NCBI GenBank assembly: GCA_964548275.1
Contig: CAZJQI010000012.1
Location: 1-64,000 of the forward strand
DNA: 64,000 bases
Reading direction: 5' to 3'
From: JAUVUV01 sp964548275
GTDB lineage: Bacteria; Gemmatimonadota; Glassbacteria; GWA2-58-10
Part shown: one piece after another, positions 33,169 through 41,942 of the stretch
Layout: the number at the start of each line of letters is the position of its first letter
How positions within the stretch are numbered: position 1 is the first letter of the stretch
Notes under the pieces: generated by a model
What the model was told of the DNA's origin: nothing
The model's input: only the letters and a program-made list of their open reading frames with translations
The model's database searches: none
Made by a program: the position numbers and the translations under genes

Positions 33169-34203
33169 ATGAGGATTGCTCTGGATGTCATGGGTGGGGA
33201 CAATATCCCAGCAATTCCGATCAAGGGTGCAATTGAAGCGACTGCAGAGCTCGAGAGTGATTTCGATCTCATCCTGGTTGGAAATAAGGCCCTGATCAAA
33301 CGCCATCTGGAAAAATACAGGGAGTCTGATCTGGGTCGAATCGAAATTGTCCACGCTTCAGAGGTAGTGGAGATGGGCGAGAGCCCATGGGTGGCGTTGC
33401 GCAAGAAAAAGCAGTCCTCGATTGCTGTGGGGGTTGATCTGTTGGCCAAGAAAAAAGCCGAGGCTTTTATCAGCGCTGGAAACACAGGCGCAGTAATGGC
33501 TACCTCGTTAAGAGGCTTGGGACGTATCGGCGGGATAAGCCGCCCGGGAATCTGCAGCGTTTTCCCGACCAGCAAGGAATCCTGCGTGGTTCTCGATGTC
33601 GGGGCAAATGTCAATTCAAAGCCGGTACACCTTCTCCATTTCGCACTCATGGGGTCGATCTATTCGGAGAAAGTCCTCGGCAGGCAGAACCCGCGGGTGG
33701 CCCTGCTGAATATTGGCGAAGAGTCTACCAAGGGCGATGAACTTTCCGTGGCCACATTCAAACTTCTCTCGGCAAGTTCGCTGAACTTTATCGGGAATGT
33801 CGAGGGGGGAGACATTTTCGAAGGCGTGGCGGATGTTGTGGTCTGCGACGGTTTTGTCGGCAACGTAGTGCTCAAGCTCAGTGAAAAGGTGCTGAGTATT
33901 CTGGTCACCCACCTGAAAGGCCAGATTAAAACAAACCCGATGGCTGCCCTCGGTTTTCTTTTCCTTAAAAAAACATTCGAGGATATGAAACAAACCTTTG
34001 ATTACACCGAATATGGAGGCGCTCCGCTGTTGGGAATCGACGGTACGACAATAATCTGCCATGGGGGTTCTCCACCGAGAGCTATTCTTAATGCAATCAA
34101 AGTGGCGCGGCTGGCCGTGCAGAACAATATCAATGAGATCATCAGGGAAGAGGTCAAGCAATATCAGACAGAAAGCGCGAATAATAATGAAAACCTATCT
34201 TAA
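33169..34203 (+). CDS. plsX: Phosphate acyltransferase
   Basis: It makes acyl-phosphate from acyl-ACP for phospholipid synthesis. The 344-residue protein has MRIALDVMGGDNIPAIPIKG at the start, FISAGNTGAVMA near residue 100, LDVGANVNSKP near 145, and the C-terminal YGGAPLLGIDGTTIICHGGS. It is a peripheral membrane protein in other bacteria. It overlaps fabH by 17 bp. Confidence 0.95.
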   Translation: MRIALDVMGGDNIPAIPIKGAIEATAELESDFDLILVGNKALIKRHLEKYRESDLGRIEIVHASEVVEMGESPWVALRKKKQSSIAVGVDLLAKKKAEAFISAGNTGAVMATSLRGLGRIGGISRPGICSVFPTSKESCVVLDVGANVNSKPVHLLHFALMGSIYSEKVLGRQNPRVALLNIGEESTKGDELSVATFKLLSASSLNFIGNVEGGDIFEGVADVVVCDGFVGNVVLKLSEKVLSILVTHLKGQIKTNPMAALGFLFLKKTFEDMKQTFDYTEYGGAPLLGIDGTTIICHGGSPPRAILNAIKVARLAVQNNINEIIREEVKQYQTESANNNENLS

Positions 34204-35170
34204 AGTTCTCTCAACTGGGATTTGTGTCCCTGAAAAAGTTCTGACCAACCAAGATCTTGAAAAAATGGTTGATACCAGCGACGAATGGATTGTCACCAGG
34301 ACCGGTGTCAGGGAAAGAAGGATCAGCGATAAGGGCATATCCACCGGCGACCTCGGGGCAGCGTCTGCCCGGATGGCCTTGAAAAACGCTGGCATGACAG
34401 CCGAAGAGCTGGATCTGATCATGGTCGCCACTGCAAGCGGAGACCATCTTTTCCCCTCCACTGCTTGTATCATCCAGGAAAAGCTGGGTGCCAAGCGGGC
34501 CACGGCCTTTGACATTTCGGCCGCCTGCAGCGGCTTTCTCTATTGCCTTACCGTGGCTCACAGTCTGCTCGACACCGGCGCATTCGGTAACGCACTGATT
34601 ATCGGGGCTGAAACCCTGAGCAAAATCACTGACTATAAAGATCGCTCCACCTGCGTGCTTTTCGGTGATGGGGCAGGGGCGATGCTTGTTAGGCTGGGAG
34701 AGGATAAAAAAGGAATTTTTGCAAGCCATCTGGGAAGCGACGGAAGTTTTTCCTCCCTGTTAAACCTTCCGGCTGGCGGAAGCCGTATGCCTGCAAGTAT
34801 CGAAACCGTAGAACAAAACCTGCACTACATAAAAATGAACGGCAACGGGCTGTTCAAGGTGGCTGTGCGTGCGATGGAAGAGGCGGCCATTTACACGCTT
34901 AAAAAAGTCAAGCTTACCTCGAAAGATATCGACCTGTTGATCCCGCACCAGGCCAACATCCGCATAATCAACTCGCTGCGAAAAAGGCTCGATATCGAGG
35001 AGGAAAAGGTTTACGTAAATATCGAACGTTACGGCAATACCTCGGCGGCTTCGATCCCGATTGCCTATCACGAAGCTCGTTCGCAGGGCCGTATCGACGA
35101 GAATTCAATTATTTTGATGGTGGCTTTCGGCGGCGGCATTACCTGGGGCGGAGTACTGGTCAAGGGTTGA
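34187..35170 (+). CDS. fabH: Beta-ketoacyl-ACP synthase III
   Basis: It starts fatty-acid synthesis by condensing acyl-CoA with malonyl-ACP. 327 residues from ATG 34187 (MKTYLKVLSTGICVPEKVLT). The catalytic triad is visible as Cys in FDISAACSGFLYCL, His in LIPHQANIRI and Asn in IERYGNTSAASIPIA. Longer upstream extensions in this frame run through plsX and are not part of the protein. The stop is followed directly by the fabD frame. Confidence 0.96.
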   Translation: MKTYLKVLSTGICVPEKVLTNQDLEKMVDTSDEWIVTRTGVRERRISDKGISTGDLGAASARMALKNAGMTAEELDLIMVATASGDHLFPSTACIIQEKLGAKRATAFDISAACSGFLYCLTVAHSLLDTGAFGNALIIGAETLSKITDYKDRSTCVLFGDGAGAMLVRLGEDKKGIFASHLGSDGSFSSLLNLPAGGSRMPASIETVEQNLHYIKMNGNGLFKVAVRAMEEAAIYTLKKVKLTSKDIDLLIPHQANIRIINSLRKRLDIEEEKVYVNIERYGNTSAASIPIAYHEARSQGRIDENSIILMVAFGGGITWGGVLVKG

Positions 35171-35205
35171 AAAAAGAGGCCTTTTGTAACCCGGGGGCTA
35201 TCTCG

Positions 35206-36144
35206 ATGGTGGATAACCAGAAAACAGCGGTAGTTTTTCCGGGTCAAGGCTCCCAGTTTGTCGGCATGGCCAGAGAGCTGTACGATAGCTTCCCCTCGGT
35301 CAAAGAGCTTTTCCAGACAGCAAGCGAAATCCTGGGATACGATCTGTCCAGTTTCTGTTTTAACGGGCCGGAAGAAGAGCTGAACCAGACCCGGATCACC
35401 CAACCGGCGATTTTCGTGCACAGCATTGCCGCTTACCGCCTTCTGGAAGAAAAAGGGTACTCACCCAGGCTTGCCGCAGGCCACAGCCTGGGTGAGTACA
35501 GTGCCCTGGTGGCAGCCGGCTTCCTTGCATTTGAGGAAGCCCTGGTGCTGGTCAAGCTGCGCGGTGATCTGATGCAGAAAGCCGGGGACAACGCTCCCGG
35601 CACAATGGCTGCAGTAATCGGACTCGAAGACAGCAAAGTCGAGCAACTCTGCAATGTGGTCGGCGACACTGTGGTGCCAGCCAATTATAATGCCCCTGGA
35701 CAGGTGGTTGTCAGCGGAAGCCACGCCGGTGTGGAGAAAATTATCAGCACAGCCATGAAAGCCGGAGCGAGAATGGTCAAAAAGCTTCGAGTCAGCGGAG
35801 CGTTTCATTCGCCGTTGATGGCTTATGCCACCGCTCCGATGAGCCAGCGCCTGGAGATGGCCCGAATAACCAAAGCACGGATACCGGTCGTGGCTAATGT
35901 TACTGCCAGCCTGGAGATCGACCCTGAGAGGGTCAGAAAATTGCTTCTTGACCAGATCACAAAGCCGGTACGCTGGGCCGCCTCAATAGAGAATATGGCC
36001 GCATCAGGAATCGAAAAGTTTATCGAAGTTGGGCCAGGCAATGTGCTGGCCGGTCTCTGTCGCAGGATAAATCGTTCGCTGGAAGTTGTCAGTATCGGTA
36101 CAGCAAAAGATATTAAGGCCTTCAGCAACTGTGAGTCTTTTTGA
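35206..36144 (+). CDS. fabD: Malonyl-CoA:ACP transacylase
   Basis: It loads malonyl groups on ACP. 312 residues from ATG 35206 (MVDNQKTAVVFPGQGSQFVG), the usual FabD beginning and length. An in-frame TTG at 35167 overlapping the fabH stop is an alternative. The nucleophile Ser is in AAGHSLGEYSALVAAG, with the catalytic Arg region and His in SGAFHSPLM. It follows the order plsX-fabH-fabD-fabG. Confidence 0.95.
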   Translation: MVDNQKTAVVFPGQGSQFVGMARELYDSFPSVKELFQTASEILGYDLSSFCFNGPEEELNQTRITQPAIFVHSIAAYRLLEEKGYSPRLAAGHSLGEYSALVAAGFLAFEEALVLVKLRGDLMQKAGDNAPGTMAAVIGLEDSKVEQLCNVVGDTVVPANYNAPGQVVVSGSHAGVEKIISTAMKAGARMVKKLRVSGAFHSPLMAYATAPMSQRLEMARITKARIPVVANVTASLEIDPERVRKLLLDQITKPVRWAASIENMAASGIEKFIEVGPGNVLAGLCRRINRSLEVVSIGTAKDIKAFSNCESF

Positions 36145-36173
36145 TCTTTACTTTTTGAAAGGGCAATATTAAA

Positions 36174-36914
36174 ATGATCCTGAAAGACCAGGTGGCTTTA
36201 ATCACCGGAGCAGCGCGCGGAATCGGCAAAGTCATAGCCGCTCGGCTGGCTCGTGAGGGAGCCTCTGTCGCCATCATTGATATCGATGGCGAAAAAGCCC
36301 GGAAGACAGCCTCGGAGCTGAAGTTCGGATCGTTGCGGGCGGTTTCTTATACCTGCGACGTAGCTGACCCGGGTGAAGTAAAAAAGGTTGTCGCAAAGGT
36401 GGTAAGAGACCTGGGACGGATCGACATTCTTGTTAACAATGCGGGGATCACCCGCGATGGCCTCTTGATGCGGATGAAGCCTGAGGAGTGGGACCTGGTG
36501 CTTGCAGTCAATCTAAAAGGGGCCTTTAATTTTATCCGATCCGCCTGCCGCCAGATGATGAAGCAGCGCGCGGGCGCGATAGTCAATATCAGCTCTGTGG
36601 TCGGCCTGATGGGTAATGCAGGCCAGGCCAATTATTCCGCATCCAAAGCGGGTTTGCTTGGGCTGACCAAGTCCGCGGCCAAGGAATTCGCACCCCGGAG
36701 AATACGGGTTAATGCAGTCGCTCCGGGCTTTATTGAAACGGAGATGACCGCAGTCCTGCCGCAAGAGGTAAAACAGGAGTGGCTCGCCTCGATCCCTCTG
36801 AACTACGCCGGGTCTATGGAAGAAGTTGCCTCTGCTGTTCTGTTCCTTGTCGGCCCTGACTCGGAATATATAACCGGCCAGGTCCTTCAGGTAGACGGCG
36901 GAATGATTATGTAA
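36174..36914 (+). CDS. fabG: 3-oxoacyl-ACP reductase
   Basis: An NADPH-dependent short-chain reductase of 246 residues. The Rossmann loop is ALITGAARGIGKVIA, with NNAGITRDGLLMRM, catalytic Ser in IVNISSVVGLMGNAGQAN and Tyr-Lys in YSASKAGLLGL. The C-terminus ends ITGQVLQVDGGMIM, as usual in FabG. It lies 29 bp after fabD and 59 bp before acpP. Confidence 0.96.
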   Translation: MILKDQVALITGAARGIGKVIAARLAREGASVAIIDIDGEKARKTASELKFGSLRAVSYTCDVADPGEVKKVVAKVVRDLGRIDILVNNAGITRDGLLMRMKPEEWDLVLAVNLKGAFNFIRSACRQMMKQRAGAIVNISSVVGLMGNAGQANYSASKAGLLGLTKSAAKEFAPRRIRVNAVAPGFIETEMTAVLPQEVKQEWLASIPLNYAGSMEEVASAVLFLVGPDSEYITGQVLQVDGGMIM

Positions 36915-36973
36915 TGAGAAAGCCTAATTCTTTTCAATCTGATTTTTAAAAACTTTATCACGGAGGACGATAG

Positions 36974-37219
36974 ATGTCCGATTATGCTCATAAGGTGAAA
37001 GAGATCATTATCGAAAAACTAGGTGTGGATGCTGAGAAAGTCACAGACGATGCCTCTTTCGTTGAAGATCTCGGAGCAGACAGTCTGGATACAGTCGAGT
37101 TGGTGATGGATCTCGAGGAAGAATTCGATCTTGAAATTCCCGATGAAGAAGCGGAAAAGCTGACCACTGTGGGTGCAGCTATCAAATACCTTGAGGAAAA
37201 ATTAAAGGATAAGGAATAA
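36974..37219 (+). CDS. acpP: Acyl carrier protein
   Basis: The 81-residue acidic carrier protein has the phosphopantetheine site Ser37 in EDLGADSLDTVELV. ATG 36974 follows CACGGAGGACGATAG. It is the central carrier for the surrounding fab genes. An unusual 213-bp gap then separates it from fabF. Confidence 0.97.
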   Translation: MSDYAHKVKEIIIEKLGVDAEKVTDDASFVEDLGADSLDTVELVMDLEEEFDLEIPDEEAEKLTTVGAAIKYLEEKLKDKE

Positions 37220-37432
37220 CAGCAGGGGAGTCTTTGCTCCAGGCTCTAACTCCAGCGGCAAAGATGCAGTTCTGATCTGCTGCTGAGGTTATAAATAATG
37301 GAGCGACTGGATGCACCCGGCTCCAGCCGGGAAACCTTCTATGCGTCATGATATTTTGTGTCGCGGATTTTTAAGGCCTCTAATGGCTTCAGTTTCACTT
37401 GGAGTTACACTTTACTGTTAGTGGGAAATTTG
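37220..37432 (+). other. Structured gap between acpP and fabF
   Basis: The 213 bp are long for this tight operon. They contain a hairpin CCCGGCT/AGCCGGG near 37316-37331 and a GCAG/CTGC stem near 37266-37281, without a U-tract. A 17-codon frame starting at 37298 has a GAGG site but no amino-acid bias. No known riboswitch class was recognised. Confidence 0.4.
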
Positions 37433-38674
37433 ATGGCAAGAAGAGTTGTGGTAACAGGAGTGGGTGCTGTAACCCCACTTGGCAATGACGTGCAGACCAC
37501 CTGGGATAGTCTGCTCGAGGGCCGAAGCGGGATTGATACCATCAAGTCTTTTGATGCAAGCAAGTTCGAGACCCAATTCGCTGGCGAGCTCAAGGATTTT
37601 GACCCGCAGAAATACATGGATCGCAAGGAAGTCAAACGAACAGACAAATTCGTGCACCTGGCGGTGGCTGCCAGCACCATGGCCCTTGAGGATGCGGAAA
37701 TCGAAATCACCGGCCCGGCAGAGCAGGAACGTTTCGGCGTGATTATCGGCTCCGGTGTGGGAGGAATCGAAACCCATGAGGAGCAGCACAACCGTTATCT
37801 GAAAGGCGGCCCGGGCCGGATAAGCCCCTTTTTCGTGCCGATGATGATTTCTGATATGGCTGCAGGTTATGTTTCGATTCATTGCAAGGCCAAAGGACCC
37901 AATTTCTGCACCGTATCGGCCTGTGCCTCCGCCGGACATGCTATCGGAATGGCTTTCCGCTCCATCAAGTACGGTGAATCCGATTTCATGCTGAGTGGTG
38001 GGACCGAGGCTTCTGTTACCCGGATGGGACTGGGCGGTTTCTGTGCCTGCAGGGCGCTCTCCAAGCGCAATGATGATCCACAGGGAGCCTCCCGGCCGTT
38101 CGATAAGACCCGCGACGGGTTTATCCTCGGCGACGGTGCAGGAATCCTGTTCCTCGAAGAGTACGAGCACGCCAGGAAACGCGGAGCCAGGATTTACGCT
38201 GAAATCCTCGGTGTGGGCAGTACTGCCGATGCATACCACATCACCGCTCCGGCCGAGGAAGGCGAAGGGGCCCAGCGGGCAATGAAAGCAGCGCTTGCCG
38301 AAGCTCGTGCTGACCCTCAAGATCTGGATTATATCAACGCCCACGGTACCTCGACCGAACATAACGATGTCACCGAAACCCAGGCGATCAAAAAGGTCTT
38401 CGGCGCCCACGCCAAGGATGGACTGGTGGTGAGTTCCACCAAGTCGATGATCGGCCATCTTCTCGGCGCAGCCGGCGGCATCGAGGCGATTGTTACCGCC
38501 CTGACCATTTATCACGGGGTAATCCATCCGACTATCAACTATCAATACCCCGATCCTGATTGCGACCTTGATTACTGTCCCAACCAGACTCGCGAGATAC
38601 AGGCTGTCATGGCTATCAGCAACTCTTTCGGATTCGGTGGGCATAACGTTTCAATCGTCATGAAAAAAATTTAG
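37433..38674 (+). CDS. fabF: Beta-ketoacyl-ACP synthase II
   Basis: The elongation condensing enzyme, 413 residues from ATG 37433 (MARRVVVTGVGAVTPLGNDV). The Cys-His-His triad is visible: Cys in TVSACASAGHAIGMAF, His in YINAHGTSTEHND and His in KSMIGHLLGAAGG. The in-frame extension upstream to 37358 does not fit the family start. The C-terminus NSFGFGGHNVSIVMKKI is standard. Confidence 0.96.
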   Translation: MARRVVVTGVGAVTPLGNDVQTTWDSLLEGRSGIDTIKSFDASKFETQFAGELKDFDPQKYMDRKEVKRTDKFVHLAVAASTMALEDAEIEITGPAEQERFGVIIGSGVGGIETHEEQHNRYLKGGPGRISPFFVPMMISDMAAGYVSIHCKAKGPNFCTVSACASAGHAIGMAFRSIKYGESDFMLSGGTEASVTRMGLGGFCACRALSKRNDDPQGASRPFDKTRDGFILGDGAGILFLEEYEHARKRGARIYAEILGVGSTADAYHITAPAEEGEGAQRAMKAALAEARADPQDLDYINAHGTSTEHNDVTETQAIKKVFGAHAKDGLVVSSTKSMIGHLLGAAGGIEAIVTALTIYHGVIHPTINYQYPDPDCDLDYCPNQTREIQAVMAISNSFGFGGHNVSIVMKKI

Positions 38675-38805
38675 CGACCTGGATGTTTTTTTGCGGGCAA
38701 CTGCCTGGGAAAAACTCCCAGAGATCATTATTTAGCCAATAAGCAAAAAAGGATTCACTACCCCGCTTCCTGTTACCGGGTAGTTTATTACAGCAGGAAA
38801 ATCAG

Positions 38806-39579
38806 ATGCTGGCTAGGCCATTCAGATTTATCAGCAAGCTTTTCGGAGTTGGCCGGCCCAGAGATGATCGAAGGAAAAAGCTAGGCCGTCTTGAGCAAAC
38901 TATTGGGTATTATTTTAAGAATATAAAATTGCTCGAGACGGCTCTTTCGCATCTGTCTCATGTACACGAAACCGGCCTTAGCTACAACGAAAGTAACGAG
39001 CGATTGGAATTTCTCGGAGACGCGGTTCTCGACCTGATTGTTTCCGAGTACCTTTACGAGCAGTTTCGCACCGCCCACGAGGGAGAAATGACCCGGATCA
39101 AGTCTTCGATCGTCTCCAGGTCCGCTCTGGCCAGAAAGGCCGCACGGTTCAAGCTCGAAGACTATCTTGTTTACTCGAAAGAGAGTTTTTCGGACCCAAG
39201 GCGGGGAAAGAAAACAGTTATCTCCAACTCTCTTGAAGCGATAATCGGTGCGATCTACCTTGACGGCGGTCTTCTGGCAGTAAAGACTTTCGTTTGTGAT
39301 AAACTTCTGGACAGAGGCAAGGCTGAACTGGGCTTTGACAACCTGCAGGAGGCCAAAAACAACCTGCTTCACCTTTCCCAGGTCAATTACCATTGCCAGC
39401 CATCCTACCGGATAGTCGAGGTTAGCGGCCCCGAACACGCCAAGCAGTTTGTCTGTGAGGTAACGATAAAGGGAAAGATTCTGGGCAGAGGAGTTGGCTC
39501 GAATAAAAAGGAATCCGAGAAAAAGGCCGCTGTTCAGGCCCTGGAGTATCTGGCTAAGTTGGAACCCCCTCCAAAATAA
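38806..39579 (+). CDS. rnc: Ribonuclease III
   Basis: It processes rRNA and double-stranded RNA. The 257-residue protein has the signature NERLEFLGDAVLDLIVSEYL with catalytic acidic residues, a second metal-site Glu in SNSLEAIIGAIYLDGG, and a C-terminal dsRBD (about residues 180-250, GRGVGSNKKESEKKAAVQAL). About 30 basic N-terminal residues extend beyond the typical start. It follows fabF in the conserved order. Confidence 0.95.
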   Translation: MLARPFRFISKLFGVGRPRDDRRKKLGRLEQTIGYYFKNIKLLETALSHLSHVHETGLSYNESNERLEFLGDAVLDLIVSEYLYEQFRTAHEGEMTRIKSSIVSRSALARKAARFKLEDYLVYSKESFSDPRRGKKTVISNSLEAIIGAIYLDGGLLAVKTFVCDKLLDRGKAELGFDNLQEAKNNLLHLSQVNYHCQPSYRIVEVSGPEHAKQFVCEVTIKGKILGRGVGSNKKESEKKAAVQALEYLAKLEPPPK

Positions 39580-39633
39580 AACCTCTGAAAATGATGATCA
39601 AAACATCAGAAATAACATTCCCGGGGAGAACCG

Positions 39634-40797
39634 ATGGAGTACTTTCTTACCGAAGATCAGCTTGAGATCAAACGCCTGGCACGTAGAATCGCAGAAACCC
39701 ATATCATTCCGCAGAGAGAGGAACTGGATCGCAAGGCGGAGTTCCCTCATGCAATTATGAAAGAGATTGCCGAGGCCGGCCTGCCTGCTATTTATATTCC
39801 CGAGGAGTATGACGGTATCGGTGCGGGATTGCTCGAACTCTGTATTGCTACCGAGGAAATCAGCCGGGCCTGCGGCGGGGTGGGCGTGACCTATGCCGCC
39901 AGTTTGCTGGGCTGTTTCCCGATTATTATCGCTGGTACCCATGAGCAGAAAAAGAAATACCTTCCGCCTATTGCAGCAGGCGAGCACTATGCCGCCTTCT
40001 GCCTGACCGAGGCAGGAGCAGGTTCAGATGCAAGCAACATCCAGACAACCGCACGTAAGGTCGGTGATGAATATGTGCTTAACGGCACCAAGCAGTGGAT
40101 CACCAACGGCTCGGAAGCGCACACCTACACCGTGTTCGCCAAGACCGACAAGAGCAGGGGAGCCCGAGGTATCAGCGCGTTTGTGGTGGAGAAAGGAACT
40201 ACTGGGCTTTCTTTCGGCAAAAAAGAGGACAAGCTCGGTATCCGCGCCTCGGCAACTTACGAAGTAGTATTCCAGGATTGTGTCGTGGCCAAGGGCAACC
40301 TCCTCGGGCGTGAAGGCGCCGGGTTCGGGATTGCCATGCGGACTTTCGACAAGTCCCGGCCGGGAATCGGCGCCCAGGCAATCGGCATCGCCCAGGGCGC
40401 TTTCGACTCCGCCCTGGATTATGCCTATACCCGCCACCAGTTCGGCCAGTCGATCATCAATTTCCAGGCCATCTCTTTCATGCTGGCCGACATGGCAATC
40501 CAGATCGAAGCGGCCCGAGCCCTGACCTACCAGGTTGCCCGGATGATCGACTCAGGCGCCAGGAACTACAACAAGGAAAGCGCGATGTCAAAGGTGTTCC
40601 CCTCGGATGTCGCGATGAAAGTAACTACCGATGCAATCCAGATAATGGGCGGCTACGGTTACATGAAAGATTACCCGGTGGAAAAATATTTCCGGGACGC
40701 CAAGATCACTCAGATCTATGAAGGCACCAACCAGATACAGCGCCAGATAATTGCCTCGGCCCTTGTCCGGGAGATGGCAAGTTCACAAAGGGGGTAG
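39634..40797 (+). CDS. Acyl-CoA dehydrogenase
   Basis: A 387-residue flavoprotein of the short/medium-chain type, oxidising acyl-CoA to enoyl-CoA. FAD-binding motifs are AFCLTEAGAGSDASNIQTTA and QWITNGSEAHTYTVFAKT, and the C-terminal part has TRHQFGQSIINFQAISFML and the catalytic-region YEGTNQIQRQIIASALVREM. The acyl chain specificity cannot be judged. No electron-transfer flavoprotein gene is nearby. Its TAG stop at 40795-40797 lies in the same frame as, and directly before, mqnE. Confidence 0.9.
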   Translation: MEYFLTEDQLEIKRLARRIAETHIIPQREELDRKAEFPHAIMKEIAEAGLPAIYIPEEYDGIGAGLLELCIATEEISRACGGVGVTYAASLLGCFPIIIAGTHEQKKKYLPPIAAGEHYAAFCLTEAGAGSDASNIQTTARKVGDEYVLNGTKQWITNGSEAHTYTVFAKTDKSRGARGISAFVVEKGTTGLSFGKKEDKLGIRASATYEVVFQDCVVAKGNLLGREGAGFGIAMRTFDKSRPGIGAQAIGIAQGAFDSALDYAYTRHQFGQSIINFQAISFMLADMAIQIEAARALTYQVARMIDSGARNYNKESAMSKVFPSDVAMKVTTDAIQIMGGYGYMKDYPVEKYFRDAKITQIYEGTNQIQRQIIASALVREMASSQRG

Positions 40798-40800
40798 GAG

Positions 40801-41901
40801 ATAGGAAGCAGCGATTCAGGGGATTTTCTCGATCCCCGGCTGGAAAAGATAGCGGGACGCCTGGCCAACAGAGGCAGGCTGGCACGGGAGGAGGGAATCG
40901 CCCTTTTCAAAACCAACGATCTGCTCGGATTAGGACGTCTGGCCGATGAGGTTAATCAGGCAAAAAACTGTGGCCAGGTCTTTTACATAAATAACCTGCA
41001 TATTAACTACACCAACATTTGTGTAAACAGGTGCCGATTTTGTGCTTACAGTAAGGGTGGTCCTGAAGAGGAAGGCGCCTTTTTCCTCTCTCCCGAGCAG
41101 GTAGTCCAGAAGGCGAAAGAGCTCTGGCACGAAAAGGTGAGCGAGTTCCATATCGTAGGGGGCTGCCATCCTGCCGCCGGTCTGGACTACTACCGAAGCA
41201 TGCTCTCCGGGCTCAACCGTGAGTTTCCCGGAGTGCACCTTCAGGCCTTTACAGCGGTTGAAATAGAACATATCTCCCGCATAGAGAATATCTCCGTGCG
41301 CGAAGTGCTCGAAAGTCTCACTGAATGCGGCCTTGGTTCTCTCCCCGGAGGAGGCGGGGAGATATTCAACCAGCCGATAAGGAGCAAAGTCTGTCCGGAA
41401 AAAATTCACGGGAAACAGTATCTCGATATCATGCGGCAGGCGCATAAGCTTGGGATACCGACCAACGTAACCATGCTGTTCGGCCATATCGAATCCTACG
41501 CGGACCGGGTGGACCACATGCTTGCCATCCGGGCCCTTCAGGATGAAACCGGCGGCTTCAACTCGTTCATCCCGCTGCTTTTTCATCCCTGGAATACGAA
41601 GCTGGAGAATATTACCAGGGCCAGCGGAATCGAAGTTCTGAAAACTATTGCGGCAAGCCGGCTGATTCTGGACAATTTCGACCATATAAAGTCTTTCTGG
41701 ATCATGCTCGGGCTACCGTTGACCCAGATGGCGCTGTTTTTCGGCGCAAATGATGTTAATGGCACCGTTCTTGAGGAACGTATCACCCATGAGGCAGGGG
41801 CCGAAACGCCTCAGCACATGCATGAAGAACAACTCGTTGCTCTGATTAGTCAAGCCGGGCGTATTCCGGTGGAAAGAGATACACTTTACAATATTAGATA
41901 A
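40801..41901 (+). CDS. mqnE: Aminofutalosine synthase (radical SAM), non-canonical start
   Basis: The first dedicated radical step of futalosine-dependent menaquinone synthesis, joining a chorismate-derived enolpyruvyl benzoate with SAM. The N-terminal HINYTNICVNRCRFCAYSK holds the [4Fe-4S] Cys triad (Cys74, Cys78, Cys81 counted from 40801), followed by FHIVGGCHPAAGLDYY and LPGGGGEIF. No ATG, GTG or TTG lies in frame between the upstream stop (40795-40797) and 41137, which is beyond the Cys motif, so a GTG start there would remove the active site. Homology begins about LDPRLEKIAGRL, so ATA at 40801, with GGGGG six bases upstream, is the likely start. The nominal length is 366 residues, as in the family. 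Confidence 0.85.
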   Translation: MGSSDSGDFLDPRLEKIAGRLANRGRLAREEGIALFKTNDLLGLGRLADEVNQAKNCGQVFYINNLHINYTNICVNRCRFCAYSKGGPEEEGAFFLSPEQVVQKAKELWHEKVSEFHIVGGCHPAAGLDYYRSMLSGLNREFPGVHLQAFTAVEIEHISRIENISVREVLESLTECGLGSLPGGGGEIFNQPIRSKVCPEKIHGKQYLDIMRQAHKLGIPTNVTMLFGHIESYADRVDHMLAIRALQDETGGFNSFIPLLFHPWNTKLENITRASGIEVLKTIAASRLILDNFDHIKSFWIMLGLPLTQMALFFGANDVNGTVLEERITHEAGAETPQHMHEEQLVALISQAGRIPVERDTLYNIR

Positions 41902-41942
41902 ACTTACCTGGAAATGTTTTTGCAATCTGTCCGGAGCTGAAT

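Noticed and set aside
34061..34186. Longer FabH starting at 34061
   Set aside because: The extension translates plsX in another frame; the FabH family start is at 34187.
40795..40797. Reading TAG as a sense codon to fuse acyl-CoA dehydrogenase with MqnE
   Set aside because: The dehydrogenase ends at its usual C-terminus there, and other genes in the window use TAG as a normal stop (e.g. leuB).
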